This document shows positions 15,184-24,832 of a stretch of DNA of 36,417 nt, piece after piece. The translations under genes and the position numbers were made by a program. Under the pieces are notes generated by a model. It was not told the origin of the DNA and ran no database searches. It saw only the letters and a program-made list of their open reading frames with translations. Position 1 is the stretch's first letter. Each line of letters opens with the position of its first letter. Origin of the DNA: a virus; the IMG/VR virus record IMGVR_UViG_3300031952_000067, positions 1 to 36,417 of that record. One strand, written 5' to 3'.

Positions 15184-18080
15184 TGAGTAATCCTTTAATG
15201 TTAGATATTAGAGTAGATGATAAAGGTAATCCAGTTTTGCAGAATATGCAATCTAATATCAGAACATTAGATAAGCACACATCAAATATGTTTACTACTA
15301 TGAAGAAAGTTTTTGCTTCTAGTATTTTAATTCAAGCTATGTATAGTCTTAAAAATTCTATTTATAATGCAGGAAAAGAAGTAATGGAATTTAATAGAAT
15401 TTTTAAACAGGTGGAAGGTATTACGGGTACTACTGGAAAGGCTTTAAATGATTTAAAATTAAAAACTATAGATATTAGTAATACTACTGAACATGCATCC
15501 ACTGCCATTGCTCAGGCTGTACTTAATCTTACTAAAATGGGTCTTACTACAGAAGAATCACTAATGGCCATTCCTCATATTGCTAATTTAGCTACAGCTT
15601 CTATTACCGATTTAGATATTGCTAGTGAAGTAGCTATTCAGACTCTTAAATCTTTTGAGTTGCCTGTAATTGAAATAGGCAGAGTTGTGAATGTTATGCA
15701 TGGAGCAATATCAATGACGGCTATTGGTTTTGAAGATTTTGCTGAAGCAATGAAATATGTAGCACCTGTTGCTAAAACGATGAATATCGGTCTTGAAGAA
15801 ACTGCTGCCATGATTGGTATATTAGGCAATGTTGGCATTAAAGGTTCACTATCAGGTACATCACTTAAGAATATGTTTCTTAATATTATGAAACCTTCTG
15901 AAAAAGTAAGAAATGTGTTAGAGGGTTTAAATGAAGAAGGTTTAACTTTCACTAAAATATTACGGGCTATGCATGAACAGAAAGTACCCATTAATGAGTT
16001 TCTAGAAACCTTTGATAAAAGAGCAGTTACTGGATCACTTGCACTAAGTAGACTTACTGCTGAAATTAAAAAATTAGAAGAGCGACTTGGTACTATAAGT
16101 GTCTCTGAGGCTGCTGATATTATCCGGGATGCATGGATACCACAACTATTAATATTAAAAAATGTTTTTATTAATACTTTTATAACAATGGGAGAGATAT
16201 TAGACCAGACTGATCTTGGGGTATCTATAGGAGATATAACTGAAAGATTTATAGAATTTCAAACGTGGATGCGGGAACACCCAGAAGGTATAGAAAATTT
16301 TGCTAAAGCTGTAGCATATTTAACTTATCAATTAGCACAATTAGTTACATCTGGATTTGAGATAATAATCAAAAATTTAGATGGAATAGTCAGAATTGGT
16401 AAAGTATTCATTTTAATTACACTATTTAAGTATTTTGATTTATTAAAAGTAGCTGTGATAGGTGCAACTCCCGCTATTGGAACTTTTGGAGTAGCTATGA
16501 GTGCAGCTATGCCCATTATTAGTGTTGCTGCTCTGGCCATACTTGCATTGGGTGAAGCCTTTAAATATCTAACAAATAAGATATTAGAAGCTGAACGTGC
16601 AAAAATATCTGCTACATGGGGAACTGGATTAACACAAATAGAGACTCAAATAAAAGCCGCTAAAGATTTTTTAGTAGAATATAAAGATGTGATGAAGGGG
16701 TTGGAGACCCCTTGGGGTAACTTAGGGGGGGGAGAACAAGAAGATATTGACAAGCTTATCAATAAATTTGCTAAGTTATATAATTTTAAGGTTGAATTTT
16801 TTAAGCAGGCAGCATTTTTTGGTGATGATTTTGTAAAAGCATTACAGACAAAATTTGGAAATGCAGAGGATGAAGCTCAAAAAATTAAAGATGTATTGAA
16901 TACTATTTTTAAACCAGTTATAGTTCCAGAGAAACAGACAGGTAAAACTGATGCTGAAAATTATTGGGAATCTTATATTAAGTATTTAGAATTAATTGGA
17001 GAGGGTAAATCTGAGGCTGTCGCTAGAGTTTTAGCTGGTTTTTCTTTGCAGACCTTTGAATTATTATCAAAATCAATGGAGACTATAGCTGGTTTAAGTA
17101 ATCCACAGATACAATCTCTTGGAAAATTAACTCCAGGTTTTGAACAAGAAGTTAGTAAAATGCCTGTAACTGGTAACTTGATGAAAACATTAGCTATACC
17201 AACTTTATCTGTAGAGACAGAAGATAATTTAAAATTAATTGCAATGAATACCCTTATTAATACAAAAACAGAAGAGAGAGTAGAGATAATAGATAAATTA
17301 ATTAAGAACTATGAGAGCGAATTAAAATTAATGGATGATATTGCAGTGGCTAATAAGGATATAGCAGAAGCTAAAGCAGTATTAAGACAGGCAGAAATAG
17401 ATGCTGCATGGGAACAGTTTGATGCTTATGCAGAAGCTGCGGATATGTTTTCTGGAATGATGGTTTCTATTTATGACTTTCAATTGCAAAAATTTCAAGA
17501 AAAACATCAGGTAGAAATGTCTTTACTTGATGAAAGATATAATAAAGAAAGTAGTCTTGTTCAAAACAATTTTTATAAGAAACAAATTATTGATAGGCAA
17601 TACCAGAAAGAGAAAGAGAAATTAGCTAAGCAACAGGAAAAGATAGAAAAAGAATATGCTAAAAAACGCAAAGCGTGGGCTATGATAGAGGCAGCTATCA
17701 ACACCGCTGTTGCTGTAACAAATGTATTTAGGCAATATGGAGGCAATCCAGTTGCTTTTGTGTTAGCAGCTGTTGTTGCTGCTGTTGGTATAGCACAAAT
17801 AGCTATGATAGCCAACCAAAAAGAATATTTTGGCGGAGGTTATACCGGAGATGGTGATACTAAAGAACAAGCCGGTATTGTTCACAGAGGTGAATATGTT
17901 ATACCTAACAAACGTCTTACTGCATTAGGTGGAGCTAGAAGGGTAGAACAAATAATAGATGAAAATATAAATTTCAAAGGAACAAAAACAGTAACTATTT
18001 ATATAGATACATTCATAGGTCAAAAAGATTATGAAAGAGGATTATATAAGAGATTACAAATGGAGAGTGCAAGATGGTAA
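15183..18080 (+). CDS. Tail tape measure protein
   Basis: 965 residues; sets tail length and is ejected with the DNA. Residues about 65-290 match the TP901-type core (FKQVEGITGTTGKALNDLK, TEHASTAIAQAVLNLTKMGL, ATASITDLDIASEVAIQTL, MHGAISMTAIGFEDFAEAM). Hydrophobic segments lie near residues 410-460, and a second hydrophobic stretch (WAMIEAAINTAVAV to AIAQIAMIA-like) near 835-880. A long coiled coil covers about 780-835. The C-terminus has GGGYTGDGDTKEQAGIVHRG then EYVIP, a motif common in tape measure proteins and linked to C-terminal processing. ATG overlaps the stop of the chaperone extension by one base. Confidence 0.92.
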   Translation: MSNPLMLDIRVDDKGNPVLQNMQSNIRTLDKHTSNMFTTMKKVFASSILIQAMYSLKNSIYNAGKEVMEFNRIFKQVEGITGTTGKALNDLKLKTIDISNTTEHASTAIAQAVLNLTKMGLTTEESLMAIPHIANLATASITDLDIASEVAIQTLKSFELPVIEIGRVVNVMHGAISMTAIGFEDFAEAMKYVAPVAKTMNIGLEETAAMIGILGNVGIKGSLSGTSLKNMFLNIMKPSEKVRNVLEGLNEEGLTFTKILRAMHEQKVPINEFLETFDKRAVTGSLALSRLTAEIKKLEERLGTISVSEAADIIRDAWIPQLLILKNVFINTFITMGEILDQTDLGVSIGDITERFIEFQTWMREHPEGIENFAKAVAYLTYQLAQLVTSGFEIIIKNLDGIVRIGKVFILITLFKYFDLLKVAVIGATPAIGTFGVAMSAAMPIISVAALAILALGEAFKYLTNKILEAERAKISATWGTGLTQIETQIKAAKDFLVEYKDVMKGLETPWGNLGGGEQEDIDKLINKFAKLYNFKVEFFKQAAFFGDDFVKALQTKFGNAEDEAQKIKDVLNTIFKPVIVPEKQTGKTDAENYWESYIKYLELIGEGKSEAVARVLAGFSLQTFELLSKSMETIAGLSNPQIQSLGKLTPGFEQEVSKMPVTGNLMKTLAIPTLSVETEDNLKLIAMNTLINTKTEERVEIIDKLIKNYESELKLMDDIAVANKDIAEAKAVLRQAEIDAAWEQFDAYAEAADMFSGMMVSIYDFQLQKFQEKHQVEMSLLDERYNKESSLVQNNFYKKQIIDRQYQKEKEKLAKQQEKIEKEYAKKRKAWAMIEAAINTAVAVTNVFRQYGGNPVAFVLAAVVAAVGIAQIAMIANQKEYFGGGYTGDGDTKEQAGIVHRGEYVIPNKRLTALGGARRVEQIIDENINFKGTKTVTIYIDTFIGQKDYERGLYKRLQMESARW

Positions 18081-18484
18081 CTATATCTTTTGTGGCTACA
18101 GGTGGCAGTGCAGTCATTGTATGTTCAATTGTATATGGAACTTCTTTTTCAGACTCTAGACTAGGACAATCCACCATTATATCTGGTGATGGGATACCGG
18201 TAACTTATGATGTAAGTGCAAAGAATACAGTTAATGGTGAGATTCACATGAAATTTGTTGAATATGCAAATGGTGAAGAACTCAGGACATGGATCAGAAC
18301 TAAGGCTATATACCATTTGAATAGTTTTCAAATAGTAGTCCCAGATGAAGTAGACTTAGGTAATGGAAAAGGAGTAGATATTGCCACTGCTTGGTATACT
18401 AAAGATGATGATAAAGATGTCTTTGAGTATGTTGCTCCCGGTCAATATAATATTAAATTTCCTTTTATGTTTATAAGAGCTTAA
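18074..18484 (+). CDS. Minor tail protein after the tape measure
   Basis: 136 residues, overlapping the tape measure gene by seven bases. Beta-rich with VTYDVSAKNTVNGEIHMKF, a charged helix region (YANGEELRTWIRTKAIYHLN) and VVPDEVDLGNGKGVDIATAW. The size and place correspond to lambda M or distal-tail-like proteins that start the tail tip. No signature motif is certain, so the call is from position and overall pattern. Confidence 0.55.
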   Translation: MVTISFVATGGSAVIVCSIVYGTSFSDSRLGQSTIISGDGIPVTYDVSAKNTVNGEIHMKFVEYANGEELRTWIRTKAIYHLNSFQIVVPDEVDLGNGKGVDIATAWYTKDDDKDVFEYVAPGQYNIKFPFMFIRA

Positions 18485-18507
18485 CTTTATTAATAAGGTG
18501 ATCACTT

Positions 18508-21500
18508 ATGCCATTTTCTACAAGTACACTTTCACATATATCTATTGTTATTTACCCAAATAGTACAGATACCTGGACTATTAGTTCTCCTTTTCCGGGG
18601 GAAGTACTAGGGGTTGGGGAAGTTGCATTTGTAATATCTACTGCCAGTGTTTGTAATGATGGATCACTTCACCTAGTTCCGGGTAGACTAATAGATATTA
18701 ATACACATTCAAATGAAATAGATTTTTTAATAAAAACTTTAATGGATAGCAAAGCTTCTGCTGAGTCATCAGGTATAGGTGGTCTGTCTAAGTTAAAAGA
18801 TTTTTCTTTTAGTATGATTAAGGACAATGGAGCCATAGGTGGTAATATCACATCAAATAATATTATATCTTTAATAGGCAGGGTCATAGTATTAGTTATT
18901 GGAATAGACTCTAATGACATTACTGATATTGCAAACCCACTCACAGAAAGGGTGGTCTATAAAGGTAAAATTTCACACCCCTCTAAGGATAATTTAAATA
19001 TTACTTATGAGGTTAAGGGACTATTGAGTGCAGCAGATAGCTCTGTAGGTGGCGCCAAAGTTACAAACTCTGATGGATCGGTTACTATTGAACCTATTGT
19101 GTTTGGAGATTGTGGTGAATTACTTGTACCACTTACAAAGAAGATTGATGGGAATAAAATTACACTACAATTTAGTCAGGGAGATGATTATATAATAAAA
19201 GATTTGTATGTGAAAGCTAGTTCTGGAAATGAACCTATTTATGGGAAAGTAAATACTGCTTTTGATATTGTAAATGATGAGATTGTTTTTAAGACATCCA
19301 TGTCTACAAATCTTGTGCTAATGAAGAATATCCCAGCCGGAATGAATATTCTACAGGTTAATGGTCATTGGGAAATAGGTATAATTTTTACTACTCCCAT
19401 GATTTATGTACCTGTAGCGGATGAGGTTTGTGACTTCCAATTAAAGACGGCTGCAAATGAATTTTTATATACTACAAATAAGTTTATTTATCAGAGGACA
19501 GAAGTAATTTCGGTTGGAAATGTTGATACTACTGTATATTTCTTTACATGTGGTTGGGAAGCAATATTTGGATATATACATGAGATTATAGAAGATGGTG
19601 CTTATAATTCTGGTGGGAAAGTTTATTACCCGCAGATATATTTTGGTATTGGACGTGTTTGTCATCAGGTAGATTATAATATTGTGGGAGAGACTCAAAA
19701 TCCTGTTGAGAAAGAAAGTGATGCATTACCTTATGATGGTAGTACATGGCTTTTTAAAGAACTAAAAGAAGAAATACAAAAACGGAATACTGCTTCTGTA
19801 AAAGCATTTCAAACTATTCCTCCTCAAGGTCTTGTTATCAAGATAGATAATGAACAGATGTTAGTAACATATTCTGAGAAGAATAGTAGTGAACCTACTT
19901 CTGAAGTAGCTACTGGAGCTCCTTCTAATTCTTTAATTTGGGTTATCAGAGGATTTAATAATACTGCTGCTGTATCTCATACTGCTGGAGCTCCAATTAT
20001 TGTGATGGTAGACTCGCTAGAACAGATTTTTTATACTATAGAAAGAGAATTACAATCTTTAAATACTATATCGCCTTCAGGAGATTTTACTTTTTTGAAT
20101 ATTTCTGAATTTTTAAAAGGTACTAAAAATTTAGAAGTGAAAAGTTGGGGTGGTCAAGGTATGTCTTATGGTAATCATGATCCAGTAGGATTTATTGGAT
20201 TAGATTGGAATTTGCCTGATTTATCTGGAGATATCTATCAATTATTTATGATAGGAAAGGCATATTGTAAAGGAGAGTTAACATCAGGTTTGTTTTATAA
20301 TGGGTGTTCTATTACTATGGCCTTAAATCCTAAGGAGGATATTGAAACCGATTATGATTATAGACGTTTTTTTGGACAGATGAGAAGAAAAATTTCTATT
20401 AGTAAAGGTATGTATCTATCCCATTATCTTGATTGGAATGGAGTAAAGTATGATGATATACAGGGTGGTTATATTTTTGATTTAGATACGGCTTGGATGT
20501 GCCATGCCAGAGTTGATCCTGTTACTAAGGATTTTTATTTGGGATCTAAAAGCTCACAACTTTCTTCCATCACAAATTGCTCTGAACTGAAAGATCTTAA
20601 TTTTTTTGTGGTATTTAATTCTAATACTACAAATGGTAAGAAAAGCACATTTTCAATGACTAGACCCACGTTAAATATTGTATTAAAATCAAATTTAAAA
20701 GACGTGGATGTTTATGCTCAATTGATCCCGAAAAGTTTATTTGTTAATCCAAAAGCAACTTATGATGTTGGTGATAATTGTAAAATTGCATTATTTCCAG
20801 AAGATAATCCACTTATTGTATCACCTGTATATCCTAGTATATTAGCTTTATCTGATGATAATTTGAGATATTTTGGTCTTATTCCTATGTTGTATGGTTC
20901 AAATTTTGGAACTCCATTAATTCCTGGAGGAGTTATTGGTACAGGTTATTTGGCAGAAAATATTTGTAAATTATTTGATATTGGTAAAGTATTTCCAGTG
21001 GTAGGAAAATGTCAATATGTTTGGAGTTCTGATAATATAATAAATTATGTTCCTAGTGGATTATTTGATATAGGTAAAATATTGGTAGATGGCGGGAATT
21101 ATTATGTATGGGTTGATTCTGTAGCTAAGAAATTAAAATTAGTAGAAAAAACTCTTATAAACACCAATGGTAATCCAGTAAATATAATAGAGAAATTACT
21201 TACTACATATTGTCCTGAAATAAGTTTAGATACAACAAGTTTTACTAGGGCTAAATTAGATAGAAATACTTGGAGAGCAAGAGTATTAGTTGATGATGAA
21301 ATTAAATTAAGTACGCTTATTGATATGATTGCAAAAGAGCATGGATTGATTGTATATGAAGGACATGATGGTAAGATTTATATTGTTGCTATTAATATAC
21401 CTTTTGGTGGTTTTGGTTCTCAAAATATAACTTTACATGATATTTTATATGATAAAACTAGACTTAGTTATATAGAAGAATTTACTAGTATTGAATATTT

Positions 21501-22005
21501 AATAACTAAGATGGATGTTTATTATGATTATATTGATAAAAAATATAAAAAGATTATAGAATCAAATAATTTATCCTGTAAAGAATATCTTGATGAAGCT
21601 AAAGAATATACAGATACTGATATAAAGATAAAATTAAATTTAAAAACTATATTTGATGAAGTTACAGCTTTAAATATAGCTCAATTAAAAGCATTCTATC
21701 ATAAATGTCCCACTAGGATTATAAAGATAGATGGGCTATTAAGTTTAGAATCTTTTAATTTAGGTACTTGGACTACTATCAGTGGTGGTGTTCCAGATAT
21801 TACAGGCAAGTTATATTTAATGATTGGTAAGTCTGGGCAATTACCTTTTATTAAGACCAAAGCCAACTGTCAATTAGTTTTGTTTGAGTATGATTATCTT
21901 GGTAGTTTTTCTAATATTCAAGAAGTGCCAGAGCAAGCATTAATAGAAGATTATGATGAAGTACCCAATACCACTGAGGATATTGATGAGGTACCAAATT
22001 CTTAA
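18508..22005 (+). CDS. Large tail tip / baseplate hub protein
   Basis: 1165 residues; ribosome site AAGGTGATC. The N-terminal third is beta-rich (SLHLVPGRLIDINTHSNEID, GGLSKLKDFSFSMIKDNG), with segments like those of siphovirus tail tip proteins that read a segmented surface. The C-terminal third (about 920-1050) contains TLIDMIAKEHGLIVYEGHDG and KIYIVAI, resembling the hub domains of tail-associated proteins. The last residues carry a short acidic repeat (DYDEVPNTTEDIDEVPNS). It probably combines the roles of lambda L and J, contacting the host receptor. No enzymatic motif was seen. A copy of the dispersed motif lies across its stop codon in reverse orientation. Confidence 0.6.
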   Translation: MPFSTSTLSHISIVIYPNSTDTWTISSPFPGEVLGVGEVAFVISTASVCNDGSLHLVPGRLIDINTHSNEIDFLIKTLMDSKASAESSGIGGLSKLKDFSFSMIKDNGAIGGNITSNNIISLIGRVIVLVIGIDSNDITDIANPLTERVVYKGKISHPSKDNLNITYEVKGLLSAADSSVGGAKVTNSDGSVTIEPIVFGDCGELLVPLTKKIDGNKITLQFSQGDDYIIKDLYVKASSGNEPIYGKVNTAFDIVNDEIVFKTSMSTNLVLMKNIPAGMNILQVNGHWEIGIIFTTPMIYVPVADEVCDFQLKTAANEFLYTTNKFIYQRTEVISVGNVDTTVYFFTCGWEAIFGYIHEIIEDGAYNSGGKVYYPQIYFGIGRVCHQVDYNIVGETQNPVEKESDALPYDGSTWLFKELKEEIQKRNTASVKAFQTIPPQGLVIKIDNEQMLVTYSEKNSSEPTSEVATGAPSNSLIWVIRGFNNTAAVSHTAGAPIIVMVDSLEQIFYTIERELQSLNTISPSGDFTFLNISEFLKGTKNLEVKSWGGQGMSYGNHDPVGFIGLDWNLPDLSGDIYQLFMIGKAYCKGELTSGLFYNGCSITMALNPKEDIETDYDYRRFFGQMRRKISISKGMYLSHYLDWNGVKYDDIQGGYIFDLDTAWMCHARVDPVTKDFYLGSKSSQLSSITNCSELKDLNFFVVFNSNTTNGKKSTFSMTRPTLNIVLKSNLKDVDVYAQLIPKSLFVNPKATYDVGDNCKIALFPEDNPLIVSPVYPSILALSDDNLRYFGLIPMLYGSNFGTPLIPGGVIGTGYLAENICKLFDIGKVFPVVGKCQYVWSSDNIINYVPSGLFDIGKILVDGGNYYVWVDSVAKKLKLVEKTLINTNGNPVNIIEKLLTTYCPEISLDTTSFTRAKLDRNTWRARVLVDDEIKLSTLIDMIAKEHGLIVYEGHDGKIYIVAINIPFGGFGSQNITLHDILYDKTRLSYIEEFTSIEYLITKMDVYYDYIDKKYKKIIESNNLSCKEYLDEAKEYTDTDIKIKLNLKTIFDEVTALNIAQLKAFYHKCPTRIIKIDGLLSLESFNLGTWTTISGGVPDITGKLYLMIGKSGQLPFIKTKANCQLVLFEYDYLGSFSNIQEVPEQALIEDYDEVPNTTEDIDEVPNS

Positions 22006-22023
22006 CTAGTTTAAGTGATCCAC
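22004..22023 (-). promoter_or_regulatory. Dispersed 20-bp motif, site 6 (reverse)
   Basis: Reads GTGGATCACTTAAACTAGTT on the minus strand. It overlaps the stop codon of the tail tip gene and ends next to the AAAGGAG of the fibre gene, so it faces against the genes around it. Confidence 0.65.
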
Positions 22024-22036
22024 AAAGGAGATTATT

Positions 22037-24232
22037 ATGGCAGATAGGGAAATAACATTTTACCCAAATACGTTGACTACTTTATTAAGTAGTCTTAAGG
22101 CAAAGCAGAGAGGAATTACCACAGATGCTCCTGCTGACCCTAATAATGAGGCTATTTGGGAACAGAGTGAGGGTCAATTGGTATTTAAAGACGCATCAGG
22201 GGATAGCCATATAGTTGCATTGCAAAAAACTTATGACTCCGGAACATCTACGTGGACAAGACGTAGTAATGTTTTTGCTGATTTAGAGGTTGATGAGATT
22301 TATACTGAAGTGGGTTTGATAGATCAATATTTAGGAAGTGCAGTTCCCATTAGTGAATCTGGAGTTACCACTCTAGATGCAGGGTTTACAGCTTCTTCAA
22401 TCGTGGGTTGTTTGAACGAGTTGTTAGATAATATAGTTACCCCTGATCCTTTTTGGAAAGCATTATCTGCTGATACAGTATCTCCTAGAGATGAAAATGG
22501 TTATAATTATGTATATATTAATTCTGGATTAAAAGATCAATATTGTAGTGGTATACCATTAGCTGAATCTGGTGAAACTGGATTAGATGGTGGATTTACA
22601 GCTACCTCATTGGTGGGGGCTCTAAATGAATTAATTAATATGACTGTCATTGGTTTTGCAAATCCATCTGTAACAGTAGGATTGACTGTTAAAAATGGTA
22701 CTGCAATTACAGCTATGAGAAGTGATGCTGCTCCTGCATTGGATCAAGGTATTGCGCCAACATGGACTTCAGATCATACGTGGGGAACAACCAAAAAAGT
22801 AATTTTCAGAGATTCCGCACTTTACATATCAAGTAAAGGTGATGGTTATCTTGATTTTGATGCCGATACTGGTTTTCGATTTAATACAGGCAACGTCGGC
22901 ATTGGGTGTATACCGAATGCAAAGTTAGAAGTTGTTATCTCATCCGGAACCGCTGTAGCAATTTCTAACGCTACAGTTGGTATGTCAATCATACCGGAAG
23001 CAATAGTAAATGACAGAACGGTAAGATTTACCAACAATAGCTCCCTTGCAACGGGAGGGTGGGATTTTTTCGCCACTGACGGGGCGTTCAACGCGTCTCG
23101 TGTTAAAATTCAGAACAACGGTTTTGTTGGTATCGGGACGGTTGCACCATTATTGAATGTTGGTTCTGCAACGGGTGATTTTGATACATACAGTTCGGGC
23201 TTACATATCAAATCTCCATCTTCATATAATGCTAGATTGATATTGGAAGGTGGGAGCGCATCTACTCAGGGTTATCGTAATGCAGCAAATAGTATTATTT
23301 TTTGCAATACAACAATGACAACAGCTAATAATAGAATGTTTATTATAGGTCAGGATTGCGGGAATGCTGATACTGGTGATTTTTTTGTTAGACCTATTAA
23401 TGCTGATGGGAGTATTAAAAGTTATAGATACAATATGAGTGTATCTACAGCAGAAGCAAGATATGAAACAAGTACATCTGATGCTGTAGGATATGCTTTA
23501 CAACTTAGACATCATAGAAATGGTTCGGATTTAACTGGTGCTGATGTTGTTGGTAGTATAGATTTTGTTGGAAGAGTTAGTAGTGCATGGGAAATTGTTG
23601 GGCAAATAGAATCACGTTATTATGGTGCTAATGGTGGACAACAAGCATTAAGATTTTTGACTAATGGAACTTTAGCTATGTATATTGAAGATCATGGTGG
23701 TGGAATTTATATACAACACGAGTGTGATATTGCTGGATACTTAAATGCAAAAGATCTTGTATATATAGCACAAAAAGCTCTTATTGGTGCAAATTATGGT
23801 TCAGGTTATGACCCATTAAATAATGTGGGTTCTAGTGCTGGAGATTTTGCTGCACGTTCTGTTGGTATGCATATTATAGCACCATCTGAATATCAAGCTA
23901 GATTGATTCTAGAAGGAGAATCAAAATGTGATAATTCATTTACTAATGGCCCCAATAGTATCATATTTTGTAATAAAACTAAATCAACTGCAGATAATAG
24001 ATTGATGTTAATAGGTCAAGATGGTGGGTTTGAAGGTGCTAATTCTTCTGACTTTTGGGTAAGGTCTTTGGATGCGGATGGTACCCCCAAAAAAACAGCT
24101 ATGGTATTAGAACAAGATACAGGTCATGTACGATTTCCTAATTTACCTGTTACAACTGATGTAGGCTTCACTCAATATGCGGTTTATTACGATACTGGAA
24201 CTGATAAATTATATTATTATGATGTATCATAA
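22037..24232 (+). CDS. Tail fibre-like protein with internal duplications
   Basis: 731 residues, ribosome site AAAGGAG. Residues about 95-200 hold two related 40-residue blocks (GLIDQYLGSAVPISESG and GLKDQYCSGIPLAESG, each followed by LDxGFTAxSxVGxLNEL). Residues about 290-375 contain NVGIG and FVGIGT signatures typical of fibre shafts and intramolecular-chaperone-type fibres. Two larger related blocks (starting NVGSATGDFDTYSSGLHI and NVGSSAGDFAARSVGMHI, both with ARLILEG and NSIIFCN) cover about 373-480 and 595-705. No S74 peptidase chaperone was recognised at the C-terminus. Part of the gene (about 22860-23215) has clearly higher GC than the rest, suggesting domain exchange. Likely binds the host surface. 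Confidence 0.65.
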   Translation: MADREITFYPNTLTTLLSSLKAKQRGITTDAPADPNNEAIWEQSEGQLVFKDASGDSHIVALQKTYDSGTSTWTRRSNVFADLEVDEIYTEVGLIDQYLGSAVPISESGVTTLDAGFTASSIVGCLNELLDNIVTPDPFWKALSADTVSPRDENGYNYVYINSGLKDQYCSGIPLAESGETGLDGGFTATSLVGALNELINMTVIGFANPSVTVGLTVKNGTAITAMRSDAAPALDQGIAPTWTSDHTWGTTKKVIFRDSALYISSKGDGYLDFDADTGFRFNTGNVGIGCIPNAKLEVVISSGTAVAISNATVGMSIIPEAIVNDRTVRFTNNSSLATGGWDFFATDGAFNASRVKIQNNGFVGIGTVAPLLNVGSATGDFDTYSSGLHIKSPSSYNARLILEGGSASTQGYRNAANSIIFCNTTMTTANNRMFIIGQDCGNADTGDFFVRPINADGSIKSYRYNMSVSTAEARYETSTSDAVGYALQLRHHRNGSDLTGADVVGSIDFVGRVSSAWEIVGQIESRYYGANGGQQALRFLTNGTLAMYIEDHGGGIYIQHECDIAGYLNAKDLVYIAQKALIGANYGSGYDPLNNVGSSAGDFAARSVGMHIIAPSEYQARLILEGESKCDNSFTNGPNSIIFCNKTKSTADNRLMLIGQDGGFEGANSSDFWVRSLDADGTPKKTAMVLEQDTGHVRFPNLPVTTDVGFTQYAVYYDTGTDKLYYYDVS

Positions 24233-24246
24233 ATGAAGGGAGTTAT

Positions 24247-24549
24247 ATGTCAATTTATATTAAGTTAGCTATGGCTTGTCATAAGCAAGCTATTCTTGAA
24301 GCTTTTAATGTTATAAATGAATCTATTAATAGGACTAAAAGTAAATTAGAGGAAGCAAAAAAATTTAATCATATTGAGAATATTCAACTTTTAAATGAAA
24401 AAATAGATAGATTAAATCAAAAATGGAAACATGAAGAGGATGAACAGATTATGATGGATTTAATATCAGAACAAGAGTATGGGAAGAAGTTCCCAGAAAA
24501 AATAGAACGAATAAAAAATATGTTTGGAGATTTTATAATTAATCTATAA
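24247..24549 (+). CDS. Small helical protein, unknown
   Basis: 100 residues, ribosome site AGGGAG. The middle is a predicted coiled coil (NRTKSKLEEAKKFNHIENIQ, then LLNEKIDRLNQKWKHEEDEQ). The end codes FGDFIINL, and this stretch plus its downstream leader is copied again at 24833-24916. Follows the fibre gene, so it could be a fibre assembly helper, but I do not recognise it. Confidence 0.5.
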   Translation: MSIYIKLAMACHKQAILEAFNVINESINRTKSKLEEAKKFNHIENIQLLNEKIDRLNQKWKHEEDEQIMMDLISEQEYGKKFPEKIERIKNMFGDFIINL

Positions 24550-24605
24550 ATTATATGTAGTTTAAATAATCCACTAAATAGATATTGAATAGGAGTAAAT
24601 AATGG
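24522..24605 (+). repeat. 84-bp direct repeat, copy 1
   Basis: Covers the last codons of the preceding gene, a reverse copy of the dispersed motif, and the leader and ATG of the next gene. It matches 24833-24916 at all but about six positions, at an offset of 311 bases. Confidence 0.9.
24555..24574 (-). promoter_or_regulatory. Dispersed 20-bp motif, site 7 (reverse)
   Basis: Minus strand reads GTGGATTATTTAAACTACAT, with TATAAT at 24550-24555, starting at the twentieth base of the motif. It lies in the leader of the next rightward gene but points leftward. Confidence 0.6.
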
Positions 24606-24832
24606 AAAAAGTTAAAAATAATTTGGCACTAATAATTAATTTGGTTACATTAATAACATGTCTTTGTTCTATTGCTTATGGTTGGGGAGTTATTAATACA
24701 CAGGTGTTGGAAAGTAAAAAGCAAATTGACAAATTAGAACAGAGTATAGTTACTATAAACCAAAATATGTCAACACTATTGTTGAAGATAGGAATATTAG
24801 AAGGAAAAATAGATGCTGTAATAAATAAATAG
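24602..24832 (+). CDS. Small membrane protein with coiled coil (lysis candidate)
   Basis: 76 residues. One membrane segment (about residues 9-28, LIINLVTLITCLCSIAYGWG) is followed by a coiled coil (LESKKQIDKLEQSIVTINQN, then LLLKIGILEGKID). An N-terminal anchor with an external coiled coil is the layout of i-spanins (Rz), although this is shorter; single-pass holin-like proteins are another option. It lies between two 84-bp direct repeats, so the gene with its leader forms a 311-base unit that may have been inserted or duplicated and diverged. Confidence 0.5.
   Translation: MEKVKNNLALIINLVTLITCLCSIAYGWGVINTQVLESKKQIDKLEQSIVTINQNMSTLLLKIGILEGKIDAVINK

Noticed and set aside
15638-15991. Reverse-strand frame of 117 codons in the tape measure gene
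   Set aside because: It is a shadow of a well-supported coding frame with no ribosome site or recognisable domain.
18495-18507. GGTGATCACTT before the tail tip gene as a further motif copy
   Set aside because: It resembles GTGGATCACTT only with a one-base deletion and lacks the ACTAGTT half; the palindrome TGATCA explains it equally well.
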